Shown here piece after piece: positions 18,004-27,708 of a stretch of DNA of 64,000 nt. The notes beneath the pieces were generated by a model. The model did no database searches and was not told the origin of the DNA. It was given only the letters and a program-made list of their open reading frames with translations. A program made the position numbers and the translations under genes. The stretch lies in contig JAWKNO010000002.1 of assembly GCA_041391665.1 (NCBI GenBank), forward strand, positions 2,418,001 to 2,482,000, given 5' to 3'. The DNA comes from Bacteroidia bacterium (lineage in GTDB: Bacteria; Bacteroidota; Bacteroidia; J057). The first letter of the stretch is position 1, and each line of letters opens with the position of its first letter.

Positions 18004-19026
18004 ATGAATTTTGAGGATTATAAGGATTTTCTGGCCAATGATTTTGCCTGTGATGAAGATTTCATCAGGTGGGTCTCCAACCCCCACCCTGTGGATGAAA
18101 CCTTCTGGAAAGGATTTATTTCCGAATACCCCGGTAGCCGGTCTGAGGTGGAGGAAGCGGCTGAAATTGTTCGTAAATCCAGGGATTTTTTCTCAGGTAT
18201 CACCCTTGACAGGCGGGAAAAATCAGAAATACACAAACAACTACTTGAGAAGATCCATACAGATACTCAATATAAAGCCCTTTTTCGTCCGGCTCGTAAG
18301 TTTGTTTTCCGCTGGGCAGCAGTAATCATCCTGCTGGTCGCATGTGGATACTCTTTTTATTGGTATCAGGGGAGACAACGTTATCAAGAATTCGAAACTG
18401 CGTTTGGAGAAACGTTGAGGCTGACTTTACCTGACGGATCTTTGATCAGACTGAATGCCCATTCGACTATTGGTTATTATTCAAATTGGGATATAAGAGA
18501 AAACCGGTGTGTATGGTTGCAGGGAGAAGCTTTTTTTGAAGTAACCAAAAAACCAGAAACACAAGCTAAGTTTTTGGTTCATGCCAATGATCTGGTTGTA
18601 CAGGTTTTAGGTACAAAGTTTAATGTAAATACCCGAAAAGAGAAAACCCGTGTAGTATTAAATGAAGGTCAGATACAACTTACGCTGAACAGTGAGGTGG
18701 AGAAGCCGATATTTATGATTCCGGGCGATATGGTGGACTATGATCCTAAGGGCAACCACCTGATACAAACCAAAGTCAACGCCGAATTGCACAGCTCATG
18801 GAAAGAGGGGATCCAGTTGTTTGATAAAACCCCCTTCCCGGAAATCATCGATAAGATGGAGGAAATCTATGGAATAACCATTCAGCTAAATGACAAAAGT
18901 CTGAAAGAAAGAAAAATGACAATGGGTATTCCAGTGGAGGATTTGACCATTGCTTTGGCCACTGTCGAAAGTGTGCTGGGGTTAAAAATTATCAGAATCG
19001 ACAATAAGAATTTTGTAATAAACTAA
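18004..19026 (+). CDS. FecR-family anti-sigma regulator
   Basis: I start the gene at the ATG at 18004 (MNFEDYKDFLAND), since the frame upstream offers only a TTG. This gives 340 residues. It has a cytoplasmic N-terminal part, one membrane helix (FVFRWAAVIILLVACGYSFYW, about 99-119), then the FecR domain with TLPDGSLIRLNAHSTI, WLQGEAFFEV and VLGTKFNVNTR, and a C-terminal DUF4974-like domain (FPEIIDKMEEIYGITIQ). FecR proteins hold the ECF sigma factor in check and pass on the signal from the STN domain of the outer-membrane receptor. The order sigma factor, FecR, SusC, SusD is canonical. Confidence 0.9.
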   Translation: MNFEDYKDFLANDFACDEDFIRWVSNPHPVDETFWKGFISEYPGSRSEVEEAAEIVRKSRDFFSGITLDRREKSEIHKQLLEKIHTDTQYKALFRPARKFVFRWAAVIILLVACGYSFYWYQGRQRYQEFETAFGETLRLTLPDGSLIRLNAHSTIGYYSNWDIRENRCVWLQGEAFFEVTKKPETQAKFLVHANDLVVQVLGTKFNVNTRKEKTRVVLNEGQIQLTLNSEVEKPIFMIPGDMVDYDPKGNHLIQTKVNAELHSSWKEGIQLFDKTPFPEIIDKMEEIYGITIQLNDKSLKERKMTMGIPVEDLTIALATVESVLGLKIIRIDNKNFVIN

Positions 19027-19029
19027 AAA

Positions 19030-19065
19030 GGACAAGGGGCAAAACTGCCATTTTACCCCTGTCCC
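19030..19065 (+). other. hairpin between FecR and SusC genes
   Basis: GGACAAGGGG (19030-19039) pairs with CCCCTGTCC (19056-19064) apart from one bulged A, across a 16-base loop. No T-run follows, so it may be a processing or attenuation hairpin that sets different expression levels for the regulators and the abundant outer-membrane proteins. This role is inferred. Confidence 0.35.
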
Positions 19066-19104
19066 GTTCACAATTAACTATCATTTGTAAATCATTTCAA
19101 AATT

Positions 19105-22100
19105 ATGCGATTAAAACTACTCCTCAAAACATGGGTTACAATTCTGGTCTTATTGCCAGGATTAAGTGTTAGCCTTTGGGCTGATACACCGCCCCCCAAA
19201 GATGTATCTGTACTACAGGATCGATCCCTGATTGAAGTGTTGGAAAAACTGAGTGAAACCTATCAGGTGATCTTTTCCTTCGATTCTGAGTTACTGGAAG
19301 GCCTGGTTGTGAATTTCGAAATCAAATCGGAAGAAAAACTGGAAGTTGCCATCAACCGCTTATTGATCAATACAGGGCTGGGTTATAAATTTCTGGGAAG
19401 TAAATATTATGTTATCTATAAAGCCGATGAAAGAGGTACGAAAAATCTGAAAAAACTGGAAAGGAAGTTCCAGCAGATCCAGAATATTGAAGAAAAAGGC
19501 GGACTTGATGTACAACGTGCAGGCAAAAACAGTATCCAGCGGATCAATACGATTGCACACTCTGTCTATACGCTGAGTCCGGTTGATAAAACCATTACAG
19601 GTACAGTTACAGATGCCGCAGGCCAACCGTTGGTCGGGGCTACTGTTCGCGCCAAAGGATTCAACAAAGGGGCACTTACAGACGAACGTGGCAGGTTTAG
19701 TCTTAGCGTTCCTGACGATGCTACCACCCTGCTCGTTTCATATATAGGATTTGCGACCAGTGAAGTAGCGATCAATGGCAGATCAGATATTGCCGTCACA
19801 CTCGTAGAAAGTGATGCAGCACTTGACGAAGTAGTGATCACTGCGCTGGGTATCAAAAAAGAATCTAAAAAACTGGGATATGCTACGACCAATGTTGACG
19901 CAGACCAGATTGCAGTAAACCGTACCCCCAACTTCATGAATGCGCTTCAGGGAAAAGTTGCCGGCGTGAACATCTCTGGCCTGGGAACAGGTCCGGCGGG
20001 AACTTCAAAAATCCGTATTCGCGGTCAGTCTTCTATTTCGGGTCAAAACAATCCGCTCATCGTTATCAACGGTGTGCCCATTGACAATACCAACTTCGGT
20101 ACCAATCCGGGTAACAGGGCCTCTGACAACTCTCTGGGCGTAAGAGGTGGTGGTAATACTTCTGACGGTGGTGATGGTCTGTCCAGTATTAACCCTGACG
20201 ATATCGAAAGTATGACCATTCTTAAAGGAGCTGCTGCCGCTGCCCTTTATGGCTCACGCGCCAAAGATGGGGTCATTATGATCACAACCAAAACCAGAGG
20301 TTCGGGACAAGGTATCGGGGTATCCTACAACCTCAACTACACCAACGAAACCCCGCTCGACTTCACCGACTATCAGTATGAGTATGGTCAGGGTGAAAAC
20401 GGCGTACGCCCTACAGCAGCCAACCCTACTTCCGGCCAATGGTCATTTGGCGAAAAATTTCAGCCAGGTATGACGCAGGTTTTGTTTGATGGCGTAACAG
20501 TGCCTTACGAACCCGTTTACGACCGGATCAGAACCTTCTACCGCAACGGTCAAAACCTGACCAACACCATTGCGCTTTCAGCCGGAAATGACAAAGGCGG
20601 ATTTAATCTTTCTATGTCTAATCTCGACAGCAAAGGTATTGTTCCCAACAACTCCTATAACCGGAAAACCATTAACCTGGGCTTCAGCCAGGAGTTGAGT
20701 GAAAAACTCAGTTTTGCAGGTAACATCAACTACTCCAACGAGTTCAATCAAAATCCGCCCGTTGTGGCAGAGCAGGATAACTCCATTCCTACAGCACTTT
20801 CCAATATGGCCAACTCCATGCCGCTCGATCTGTTGGATGAAAAAAAATATGATGCTAATGGCAATGAGTTCGTTTACTCCCGTTTCCGCAACCGTACTAA
20901 TCCGTACTTCACGCTTGCCGAACAATTCCAGAATATCACCCGTGACAGGCTTTTTGGTAATATCTCGGTAAAATACGACTTATTGCCATGGCTTTCCATA
21001 CAGGGACGTGTGGGACAGGACTATTGGTCACGCGACCAGGATTACAACAACTATCCTACTGGCCAGGCTTCCCGCGCTCCGGCACCCGCAGGGTTTGTCA
21101 ACGGTGTGTATACTCAGGATTCACGGAGATTCAGGGAGATCAACTCTGACATCTTAATCACAGCCAACAAAACTTTCGGAGACTTTGGCGTTGACCTTAC
21201 CGCAGGTGGAAACCGAATGTATCGCCGTTCTGACCTCAACAGTGTACAGGTTACGGACTTTGTCGTTCGTGGACTTTACACAGTCACCAACGGACGGGTA
21301 AAGGATCCGCTGTATAGCCTTTCTGAAAGAGCGGTCAACTCTGTCTATGGTTCTGCGGACTTTTCCTATAAGGATTTTCTGTATGTAAGCGGTACCCTTC
21401 GCAATGACTGGTTTTCCACTCTGGCACCTGAAAACCGCAGCATTATGTATCCGTCTGTTTCGGGTAGTTATGTATTCTCCGAATCTTTTGGTTCCACTCC
21501 TTCATGGCTCACATTTGGTAAAATCAGGGCGGCTTATGCAGAAGTGGGTAGTGACACCGACGTTGCGCCATATTCTGACGTATTGTTTTATAATATCAAT
21601 GCCAACCTGTTTGGAAATGCTTCAGGCTCTTTACAGCCTGTAGGCGGGTCAGTTGGAAATACTTTACCCAACCCAAACCTGAGACCGATGCGTACGGCTG
21701 AAACTGAACTGGGATTGGAGTTGAAGATGTTTGACAATCGGTTAGGCATTGACATGGCCGTTTACCGGAAAATTACGACAGACCAGATCGTTTCTGCTGA
21801 AATTTCTGATGGTTCGGGGTTTGTCAACACCCTGATCAATAGCGGAAGAAGCCGCAATCAGGGTATTGAAGGTCTGATCAATATCGTGCCTGTAAAATCC
21901 GGAGATTTCCGTTGGGATATCACATTTAACGGATCCTACAACATTACCAAAGTATTGAGCCTGTTGACAGATACTCCCGGCGAGCGTATTACCGTTGGGG
22001 TTCACGTATTCAACGGTGAATTGCGTCAGGTTGTAGGTGAGGAAATGGGGCAGCTTTATGGATTTGGTTTCAGAAGAGACGCACAAGGCCGTCAGATTTT

Positions 22101-22680
22101 TGGTGCCAATGGAATTGCGCTTCGTACGCCTGACCTGATCTCATTTGGTAGCGCACTGCCCAAATGGGTTGGAGGTATCAACAATGCCTTCCTGGTTAAG
22201 GGCTTCAACTTCTCTTTCCTGATCGACTTCAAACTTGGCAATATGATGATGTCTGGTACCAACTTCAACGCAGTTCGTCATGGCTTGCATAAGATGACGC
22301 TCGAAGGCAGAGAAGGTGGTGTGATTGGGGATGGCGTAAATGAAAATGGCGAAGTAAATACAGTAGTTGCCGGAGTGCAGCCTTACTGGGAAGTTGTTCG
22401 TTCTCAGGCGCTCGTAGAACCCATTATCTACAATGGGGGTTACTGGAAACTACGTCAGATTACGGCGGGGTATGATCTGGCCGAATTATTCCCTTCAGAT
22501 TTCCCACTCAAGTCTGCACGCTTGAGCTTTGTAGCCAACAATGTGCTGATGCTGAAAAAATGGGTAGATAATATTGACCCGGAAACTTTTGGCTACAGCT
22601 CTGACAACCTCGTAGGACTGGAATCTACAGGCCTTCCTTCAACCCGTAGTCTGGGCTTCAACTTAAACGTTAAATTCTAA
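19105..22680 (+). CDS. SusC/RagA-type TonB-linked outer membrane protein with STN signalling domain
   Basis: The protein has 1191 residues. A signal peptide ends near LSVSLWAD. The STN domain follows (about 32-105; LIEVLEKLSETYQVIFSFD), used to contact FecR in the periplasm. A carboxypeptidase-regulatory-like domain comes next (about 155-235; ITGTVTDAAGQPLVGATV), then the TonB plug (IRIRGQSSISGQNNPLIVI and SIEDMT-like DDIESMTILKGAAAAALYG). The 22-stranded barrel ends in an aromatic residue (LGFNLNVKF). It imports an oligosaccharide or similar large nutrient using TonB energy, with SusD as lid. The STN domain plus adjacent FecI/FecR indicates trans-envelope autoinduction. Confidence 0.93.
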   Translation: MRLKLLLKTWVTILVLLPGLSVSLWADTPPPKDVSVLQDRSLIEVLEKLSETYQVIFSFDSELLEGLVVNFEIKSEEKLEVAINRLLINTGLGYKFLGSKYYVIYKADERGTKNLKKLERKFQQIQNIEEKGGLDVQRAGKNSIQRINTIAHSVYTLSPVDKTITGTVTDAAGQPLVGATVRAKGFNKGALTDERGRFSLSVPDDATTLLVSYIGFATSEVAINGRSDIAVTLVESDAALDEVVITALGIKKESKKLGYATTNVDADQIAVNRTPNFMNALQGKVAGVNISGLGTGPAGTSKIRIRGQSSISGQNNPLIVINGVPIDNTNFGTNPGNRASDNSLGVRGGGNTSDGGDGLSSINPDDIESMTILKGAAAAALYGSRAKDGVIMITTKTRGSGQGIGVSYNLNYTNETPLDFTDYQYEYGQGENGVRPTAANPTSGQWSFGEKFQPGMTQVLFDGVTVPYEPVYDRIRTFYRNGQNLTNTIALSAGNDKGGFNLSMSNLDSKGIVPNNSYNRKTINLGFSQELSEKLSFAGNINYSNEFNQNPPVVAEQDNSIPTALSNMANSMPLDLLDEKKYDANGNEFVYSRFRNRTNPYFTLAEQFQNITRDRLFGNISVKYDLLPWLSIQGRVGQDYWSRDQDYNNYPTGQASRAPAPAGFVNGVYTQDSRRFREINSDILITANKTFGDFGVDLTAGGNRMYRRSDLNSVQVTDFVVRGLYTVTNGRVKDPLYSLSERAVNSVYGSADFSYKDFLYVSGTLRNDWFSTLAPENRSIMYPSVSGSYVFSESFGSTPSWLTFGKIRAAYAEVGSDTDVAPYSDVLFYNINANLFGNASGSLQPVGGSVGNTLPNPNLRPMRTAETELGLELKMFDNRLGIDMAVYRKITTDQIVSAEISDGSGFVNTLINSGRSRNQGIEGLINIVPVKSGDFRWDITFNGSYNITKVLSLLTDTPGERITVGVHVFNGELRQVVGEEMGQLYGFGFRRDAQGRQIFGANGIALRTPDLISFGSALPKWVGGINNAFLVKGFNFSFLIDFKLGNMMMSGTNFNAVRHGLHKMTLEGREGGVIGDGVNENGEVNTVVAGVQPYWEVVRSQALVEPIIYNGGYWKLRQITAGYDLAELFPSDFPLKSARLSFVANNVLMLKKWVDNIDPETFGYSSDNLVGLESTGLPSTRSLGFNLNVKF

Positions 22681-22691
22681 CGAGAACAACA

Positions 22692-24212
22692 ATGAAAAAT
22701 ATTATTTCTTATATATTGATTACGGTTTTATTAACGTTGGCAACCTCCTGCGATCAGGGGTTTGATGAACTGAACGTAAATAAAATCTCACCTACGGAAA
22801 TCAATCCCAACTTTATTCTCAATAATGCCATCATCAATTCATCTTTCCCGAATGGAGCATTGATATATGATATTGGGATTGTACAGCAGATGATTTCCCC
22901 CAACTCAGGGGTTTTGACCGGAGCCAATTACAATCAGGACAACCGCAATGCGACCCAGGAGGTATGGCAGCGTTTTTATCGCTCGGTGGTCCGCAATACA
23001 CGTGATGTCATTGCCCAAACCCAGGATGATCCTTCGCTCAGTAACCTGACCAACATGGCCCGTATCTGGCAGGCATTTGCTTTTATGGTATTGACCGATA
23101 CGTACGGGGATATTCCATATTCTGAAGGTGGAAAAGGGTATACCGCACAGGTTACATTCCCCAGCTATGACTCGCAGCAGGCAATCTATACGGATATCAT
23201 CAAAGAACTCCGTGAAGCTACTGCAGCCCTGGATGCCAACAAGACGCTGGCAACGGCTGATGTTATGTATGGGGGCAACGTGGCTCAATGGAAGAAATTG
23301 GGTTATTCACTGCTTCTCAGAGCCGGTATGCGACTGAGCAAAGCGGATGCCGCCCTCGCCCAGCAAATTGCTTCTGCTGCATTTCAGGGGGGGGTGATGG
23401 AAAACAATTCTGACAATTGTGTCGTTCGCCATGACAACAATTACCTCAATGCTCAGGGTGCGACACTGAACGGATCTGAAGCCAACAACTTCTACCTGAC
23501 CGAACCCTTTGTCAACTACCTCAAAAATAACGATGACCCGCGTCTGGCTGCCATTGCGGTTCGTTATGTAGGCGCAACTTCTGGCCCTGAACAAAATGCG
23601 GCAAGAGCATCGAGCGACCCGGCGGTTCAGATCGGAATGCCTATGGGCCACGACAACAATACCATCAAAGGTGTTGCGACTAATCTTGGCCTCGCCAGCT
23701 TCTATGACTTCAGTCAGGTTGACCGTACACGGATGACCAAAACCTCCGCCCCGATGTTTCTGGTTACTTATGCCCAGACCCAGCTTCTGCTTGCCGAAGC
23801 TGCCCAGCGGGGATGGATTGCAGGAGATGCTGCGCAGTTCTATGCCAACGGCATTAAGGCCCACATGGAACAGTTGAGTGCTTATGGTTCCGGTTCCACA
23901 ATTGATCCCGGTGCGATTGATACTTACCTGGCCGCCAACCCTTATTCAGCCGCAAATGGCCTCGAACTGATCAACACGCAGTATTGGGTGGCATCTTTCC
24001 TCAATGGCCCTGAAGCATTTGCCAACTTCAGAAGATCTGGTTTTCCTACCCTTTCGCCTAATCCATTTCCCGGCAAGGACATCAAAGGAGACTTTATCCG
24101 AAGACTTACCTATCCCAACTCAGAAATTTCTGTCAACAGTGCAAACGTCCAGCAAGCTATCAGCAGAATGGGCGCAGACGACCTCGACACAAAAGTCTGG
24201 TGGGATAAATAG
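22692..24212 (+). CDS. SusD/RagB-type nutrient-binding lipoprotein (SusD-like 2 group)
   Basis: This 506-residue lipoprotein has a lipobox ending in Cys20 (LATSC). The N-terminal pattern FDELNVNKISPTEINP and the QQMISPNSG and DTYGDIPYSEG motifs match the SusD-like family found with SusC porins. Much of the sequence is TPR-like helices, with a C-terminal NSEISVNSANVQQA stretch. It is an outer-membrane surface protein that captures substrate and closes over the SusC barrel. It starts 11 bases after the SusC stop, so the two are translated from the same mRNA. A strong terminator follows. Confidence 0.92.
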   Translation: MKNIISYILITVLLTLATSCDQGFDELNVNKISPTEINPNFILNNAIINSSFPNGALIYDIGIVQQMISPNSGVLTGANYNQDNRNATQEVWQRFYRSVVRNTRDVIAQTQDDPSLSNLTNMARIWQAFAFMVLTDTYGDIPYSEGGKGYTAQVTFPSYDSQQAIYTDIIKELREATAALDANKTLATADVMYGGNVAQWKKLGYSLLLRAGMRLSKADAALAQQIASAAFQGGVMENNSDNCVVRHDNNYLNAQGATLNGSEANNFYLTEPFVNYLKNNDDPRLAAIAVRYVGATSGPEQNAARASSDPAVQIGMPMGHDNNTIKGVATNLGLASFYDFSQVDRTRMTKTSAPMFLVTYAQTQLLLAEAAQRGWIAGDAAQFYANGIKAHMEQLSAYGSGSTIDPGAIDTYLAANPYSAANGLELINTQYWVASFLNGPEAFANFRRSGFPTLSPNPFPGKDIKGDFIRRLTYPNSEISVNSANVQQAISRMGADDLDTKVWWDK

Positions 24213-24243
24213 ATTTCACTAACTACATTGGATCCTTTCCCTG

Positions 24244-24277
24244 TCCCGGTCAGTTTTTCTGAACCGGGGCTTTTTTT
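24244..24277 (+). terminator. rho-independent terminator after the SusCD operon
   Basis: CCCGGTCAG (24245-24253) pairs with CTGAACCGGG (24259-24268) with one bulged A, a five-T loop, then seven T at 24271-24277. It closes the sigma-FecR-SusC-SusD unit. Confidence 0.8.
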
Positions 24278-24327
24278 GTGGTGATTTTACAATGAATAGT
24301 TTACCTTAGCATAAAGGACATACTACG

Positions 24328-25668
24328 ATGAAAAGAAGAACATTTATCTATAAATCCGCTGCCGCAGGGGCAGGGAGCATTGTTTTGGCACCTTCCGTCA
24401 TGCAGGCAGCCCAAACTATTATTTCTCCCAACGAACGGTTGCAGGTCGGTGTTATTGGCTGTAATGGTATGGGCTGGAGCAATACCCGCTCTATCCTCAA
24501 AATGGAGGAGGTGGACCTTGTAGCGATCTGTGATGTGGATCAGAATGTCGTTTCTTCCCGGCTGGATGACTACAGTAAACTCCGCAAAAACAAACCTAAA
24601 ACCTACGGCGATTACCGCGAACTGCTCAAAAACCCTGACGTGGACGCTGTCATCATTGGTACGCCCGATCACTGGCATTGCAAAATCATGATAGATGCCG
24701 TAAGGTCGGGCAAACATGTATATGTAGAAAAACCGCTGGCCAATTCTATCGAAGAGTGCCGTCGGATGGTAAATGCTGCAAAAGAAACTGGTAAAATTGT
24801 TCAGGTAGGGCAGTGGCAACGAAGTGGGCCTCATTACCGCGAAGCAATTGATATTGTTCGTTCCGGCAAGCTGGGCAAAATCCGCCTGGTCAAAGTCTGG
24901 GCTTACCAGGGATGGATGAAACCCGTACCTGTACTACCAGACAGCGAAGTACCCAAAGGGGTGGATTATGATTTCTGGCTCGGGCCTGCAACCAAACGAC
25001 CATTTAACCCCAACCGGTTTCACTTCAACTTCCGTTGGTTTTGGGATTATGCCGGCGGACTCATGACCGACTGGGGCGTACACGAAATTGACATTGCCCT
25101 GTATGCAATGGAGGCCGTTGCACCCATTTCTGTTATGGCTTCCGGAGGGAAATTTGCCTACCCCGACGATGCCTCCGAAACGCCAGATACCCTTCAGACA
25201 GTATTTCAGTATCAAGACTTCGCCATGCTGTGGGAACACGCCACCGGCATTGACAATGGCCCATACAATCGCCGGGAAGGGATTGCATTTATCGGAAACA
25301 ATGGGACGCTGGTGGTGGACAGGCAGGGATATGAGGTAATTCCCGAGCGTGAGGCCAAAGGTTATAGCGGATGGGGAAAAGACAAAATGGAAAAAATCGC
25401 CCCCTACAAAAAACCCGATACGCTCAACTATCTCGACCTTCACACCCAAAACTTTGTGGAGGCGGTAAAAAAGAACGATCCGTCGATTTTGCGCACACCA
25501 ATAGCTTCGGGAAGCGTCGCCGCTATCAACGCTCAAATGGGCAATATCTCCTACAAAACCGGCCGCAAACTGTACTGGGATGCCGCCAAAGGAGAGTTTA
25601 TCAACGACAGCGAAGCCAATCAACTCATTCACCCCCAATACCATAACGGTTGGAGTTTGCCGGAGTAG
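24328..25668 (+). CDS. Gfo/Idh/MocA family oxidoreductase, Tat-exported
   Basis: The protein has 446 residues. It starts with a Tat-like leader (MKRRTFIYKSAAAGAGSIV). The Rossmann domain has VGVIGCNGMG near 43-52. The family's catalytic and binding signatures are visible: DAVIIGTPDHWHCKIM, then KHVYVEKPLANSIEE containing the EKP motif. The C-terminal domain has GLMTDWGVHEIDIALYAM. Members oxidise or reduce sugars and sugar derivatives with tightly bound NAD(P). The exported type is common in Bacteroidota loci for carbohydrate or polyol use. It has its own TACCTTAG -7-like box at 24302-24309 and follows the SusCD terminator, so it is probably a separate transcript. Confidence 0.9.
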   Translation: MKRRTFIYKSAAAGAGSIVLAPSVMQAAQTIISPNERLQVGVIGCNGMGWSNTRSILKMEEVDLVAICDVDQNVVSSRLDDYSKLRKNKPKTYGDYRELLKNPDVDAVIIGTPDHWHCKIMIDAVRSGKHVYVEKPLANSIEECRRMVNAAKETGKIVQVGQWQRSGPHYREAIDIVRSGKLGKIRLVKVWAYQGWMKPVPVLPDSEVPKGVDYDFWLGPATKRPFNPNRFHFNFRWFWDYAGGLMTDWGVHEIDIALYAMEAVAPISVMASGGKFAYPDDASETPDTLQTVFQYQDFAMLWEHATGIDNGPYNRREGIAFIGNNGTLVVDRQGYEVIPEREAKGYSGWGKDKMEKIAPYKKPDTLNYLDLHTQNFVEAVKKNDPSILRTPIASGSVAAINAQMGNISYKTGRKLYWDAAKGEFINDSEANQLIHPQYHNGWSLPE

Positions 25669-25689
25669 AGGCAGAAAATTTTCTGCCTC
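25668..25689 (+). terminator. perfect 22-bp palindrome at the stop codon
   Basis: GAGGCAGAAAA is followed directly by its exact reverse complement TTTTCTGCCTC, starting at the last base of the oxidoreductase stop codon. A related AAATTTTCTGCCTC lies about 40 bases further on (near 25728-25741). It could end transcription in both directions. With no loop it would fold with the central A/T bases unpaired. Confidence 0.45.
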
Positions 25690-25861
25690 AATAACGCCGA
25701 ATTTTTCAAATAAAGGTAGGATCAGCAAATTTTCTGCCTCTACGATACCCGCCCAACGGGTAATATCTTTTCGACCTATGGGCTCTCCTGGGTCAACGTC
25801 AGTCAGCGCCAGATAATTATAATACCTCGACAAATTTAGACCACCAGCTAAGTGTAAAAAA

Positions 25862-26850
25862 AGCGTTATCTTAGACAACAACAACGGGGTCTTTTACATC
25901 GCCTCGTATGCGGCGGAGGTGTTGAGTGTGCAGGATTACTTTCCCTTTGGCTCGGCGATGCCGGGGCGTTCTGTAACTTGGGGGATTATCGGTTTGGGTT
26001 TAATGGGATGGAATCGGATGGGGAGATTTCCGGGGAGGGGAATAGCCTGGATTTTGGGGCGCGGGTGTATGATTCAAGGCTGGGAAGGTGGTGGAGTATG
26101 GATGCTCTCGCTGACCAGTATGTCTCGTGGAGCCCTTTTATTTTTGTGCTAGGAAATCCGCTCAATTTTATTGATCCAACTGGCAACTCGGTTGAAAAGG
26201 GTTGGTACACTGATTGGGACGGAATTTTGGTATATGATCCCAAAGTCAAGAATCAAAATGATCTTTCTGACGGGCAGTTTTACGAAGGAGAGACCTTAAC
26301 GAGGAAGACCCAAACGGGCACAGAAAACTATCATGCTGATGGCTCTATCTTTTTCACAAATGAGACATCCGCCTATAAACGAATCTGGACATTTGCTAAT
26401 AAGGAGAAAAGAGAAAATATGGCGGTTATGTTTTCGAGTGGGGTTTTGGTATTACCTTCTTATCTAAATTTAGAAGGCAGATCTTATGTAGAAGAATATA
26501 ATTACGAATTTCTTAGAGTGAACCAAAGTGTTTATTTGAAGAATTCTGAAAAAACGTTTCATGATCGAGTTTTAGGCACAATTCATACTCATAATCCTCT
26601 TGGGAATGTAGGTTTTTCCAGTGCGGATATCAGTACTTTTACTTTTTAGACGCCTAATACTCCCTTTTTCATTATTGAAGATAATCATCCTTATCCAACA
26701 CTTGAGAAAATGGCGCATAAAACCGTGCGAGGAGCACATGGCACGACAAAAGGATATATAAACTGGCCATGGGATGCCCGGTTTACTCGTGAAAATTTGC
26801 TTGAGGGAAATCTGAAATTAATACCCATCCTTAAAGCATTTAAACCATGA
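25862..26850 (+). pseudogene. Rhs fragment 1: broken YD/Rhs core with JAMM-metalloprotease-like tip
   Basis: The frame from about 25862 encodes a truncated Rhs core (VLSVQDYFPFGSAMPGRS). A one-base loss near 25965-25978 shifts to the frame of GDYRFGFNG, ARVYDSRLGRWWSMD and the conserved DPTGN junction near 26175. The variable tip then follows. Its IHTHNPLGNVGFSSADIS (about 26580-26633) looks like the JAMM/MPN zinc motif HxH...SxxD, with 8 instead of 7 residues between the second His and the Ser. A TAG at 26647-26649 interrupts the frame just after this motif. The same frame is then open for 66 more codons to TGA at 26848-26850, where it overlaps the next gene. The upstream repeat-rich body and secretion N-terminus are absent. 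Confidence 0.75.
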
Positions 26851-27476
26851 ATAACTGGATATTTATCAGACGAATAAAACGTGAGAAGAAACTACGTTTT
26901 ATAGGTGCCATAATTTTAATCTTATTTGGTACAACTAGTTCCTTAATCTGGATGAAAATTGTAGTAGGTAAAAAAAGCCATTATCAGGAAAATAGGCTTT
27001 ATGAACTACCTTTGAAGGATATTTTGAAAAATACATTAGTTAACTGTTCCAAGAAATTTCCCAATGAAAAAGTTTTCGCTGTTTGCATAACAAAAACAAA
27101 TTTGCAAGAGATAAAAATGCACGTAATTTCTCTTCCACCACAAGAATCTTCTATTTACTCTACCCCAACCCCTCATTATTTGTATGATTCGACAGGGAAT
27201 GTGCTATTTCTATTTTATTCAGGTTTAGAGTCCATTACTAAGGAAAATGATATAACTATTAAAACCATCTACTCAACCCTTATTCCTCCTCTGGCTTTAA
27301 TCGATGACTGGGATGAGAATACCCGCCAAATAAAGTTTATTGGTACTTATCATGAAGTTTGTTTCCAGATAGAATTTACCCTAGATGGCAATATACTTAT
27401 TGAGCCAGGAGACCCTTTATCTTCCTGCTTAATGCCTCCCACTCTCACAAAAGAATTTCAGATTCCTATCCCTTGA
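26847..27476 (+). CDS. candidate immunity protein for the JAMM tip, membrane-anchored
   Basis: This 209-residue protein begins at an ATG that overlaps the TGA of the interrupted tip frame (ATGA, 26847-26850), which implies translational coupling to the ancestral toxin. A basic N-terminus is followed by one membrane helix (IGAIILILFGTTSSLIWMKIV, about 19-39). The rest is a soluble domain without a family I recognise. Base composition is AT-rich compared with the flanking housekeeping genes, a usual sign of toxin-immunity cassettes brought in by transfer. Immunity function is inferred from position only. Confidence 0.6.
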   Translation: MNNWIFIRRIKREKKLRFIGAIILILFGTTSSLIWMKIVVGKKSHYQENRLYELPLKDILKNTLVNCSKKFPNEKVFAVCITKTNLQEIKMHVISLPPQESSIYSTPTPHYLYDSTGNVLFLFYSGLESITKENDITIKTIYSTLIPPLALIDDWDENTRQIKFIGTYHEVCFQIEFTLDGNILIEPGDPLSSCLMPPTLTKEFQIPIP

Positions 27477-27708
27477 CAATAGATAGATTCACCACAGGTT
27501 ACCACAAAGGGGTTCTGTTCCTCTCCAATGCATCAGCTGAAAAGCAGCAATCATCACAGATAATTTTAACCCCCTCCCTAAAAAGTCAGCCACCTCATCC
27601 CTAAACTCCGGAAAACCGGGCTCACTTCTTACCTGAAATGCTTTTTCAAAAGGGTAATTTTGAAGATAAAAACGGCGTATTCTCCTGACTTTTACGTATA
27701 TTGGCACT

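Noticed and set aside
24934..25884. Minus-strand open frame of 316 codons over the Gfo/Idh/MocA gene
   Set aside because: It is a shadow frame. The plus-strand protein has a full family signature.
26647..26649. TAG as a recoded (readthrough) codon in the JAMM tip
   Set aside because: No recoding machinery or structured element is visible after it, and neighbouring toxin genes are broken in other ways. A simple nonsense mutation is the better explanation, though the open frame beyond it is reported.
27489..27707. Minus-strand open frame of 72 codons between immunity candidate 1 and the first antitoxin
   Set aside because: No start signal, no recognisable motif, and no neighbour in the same direction. 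I treat 27477-27708 as intergenic.
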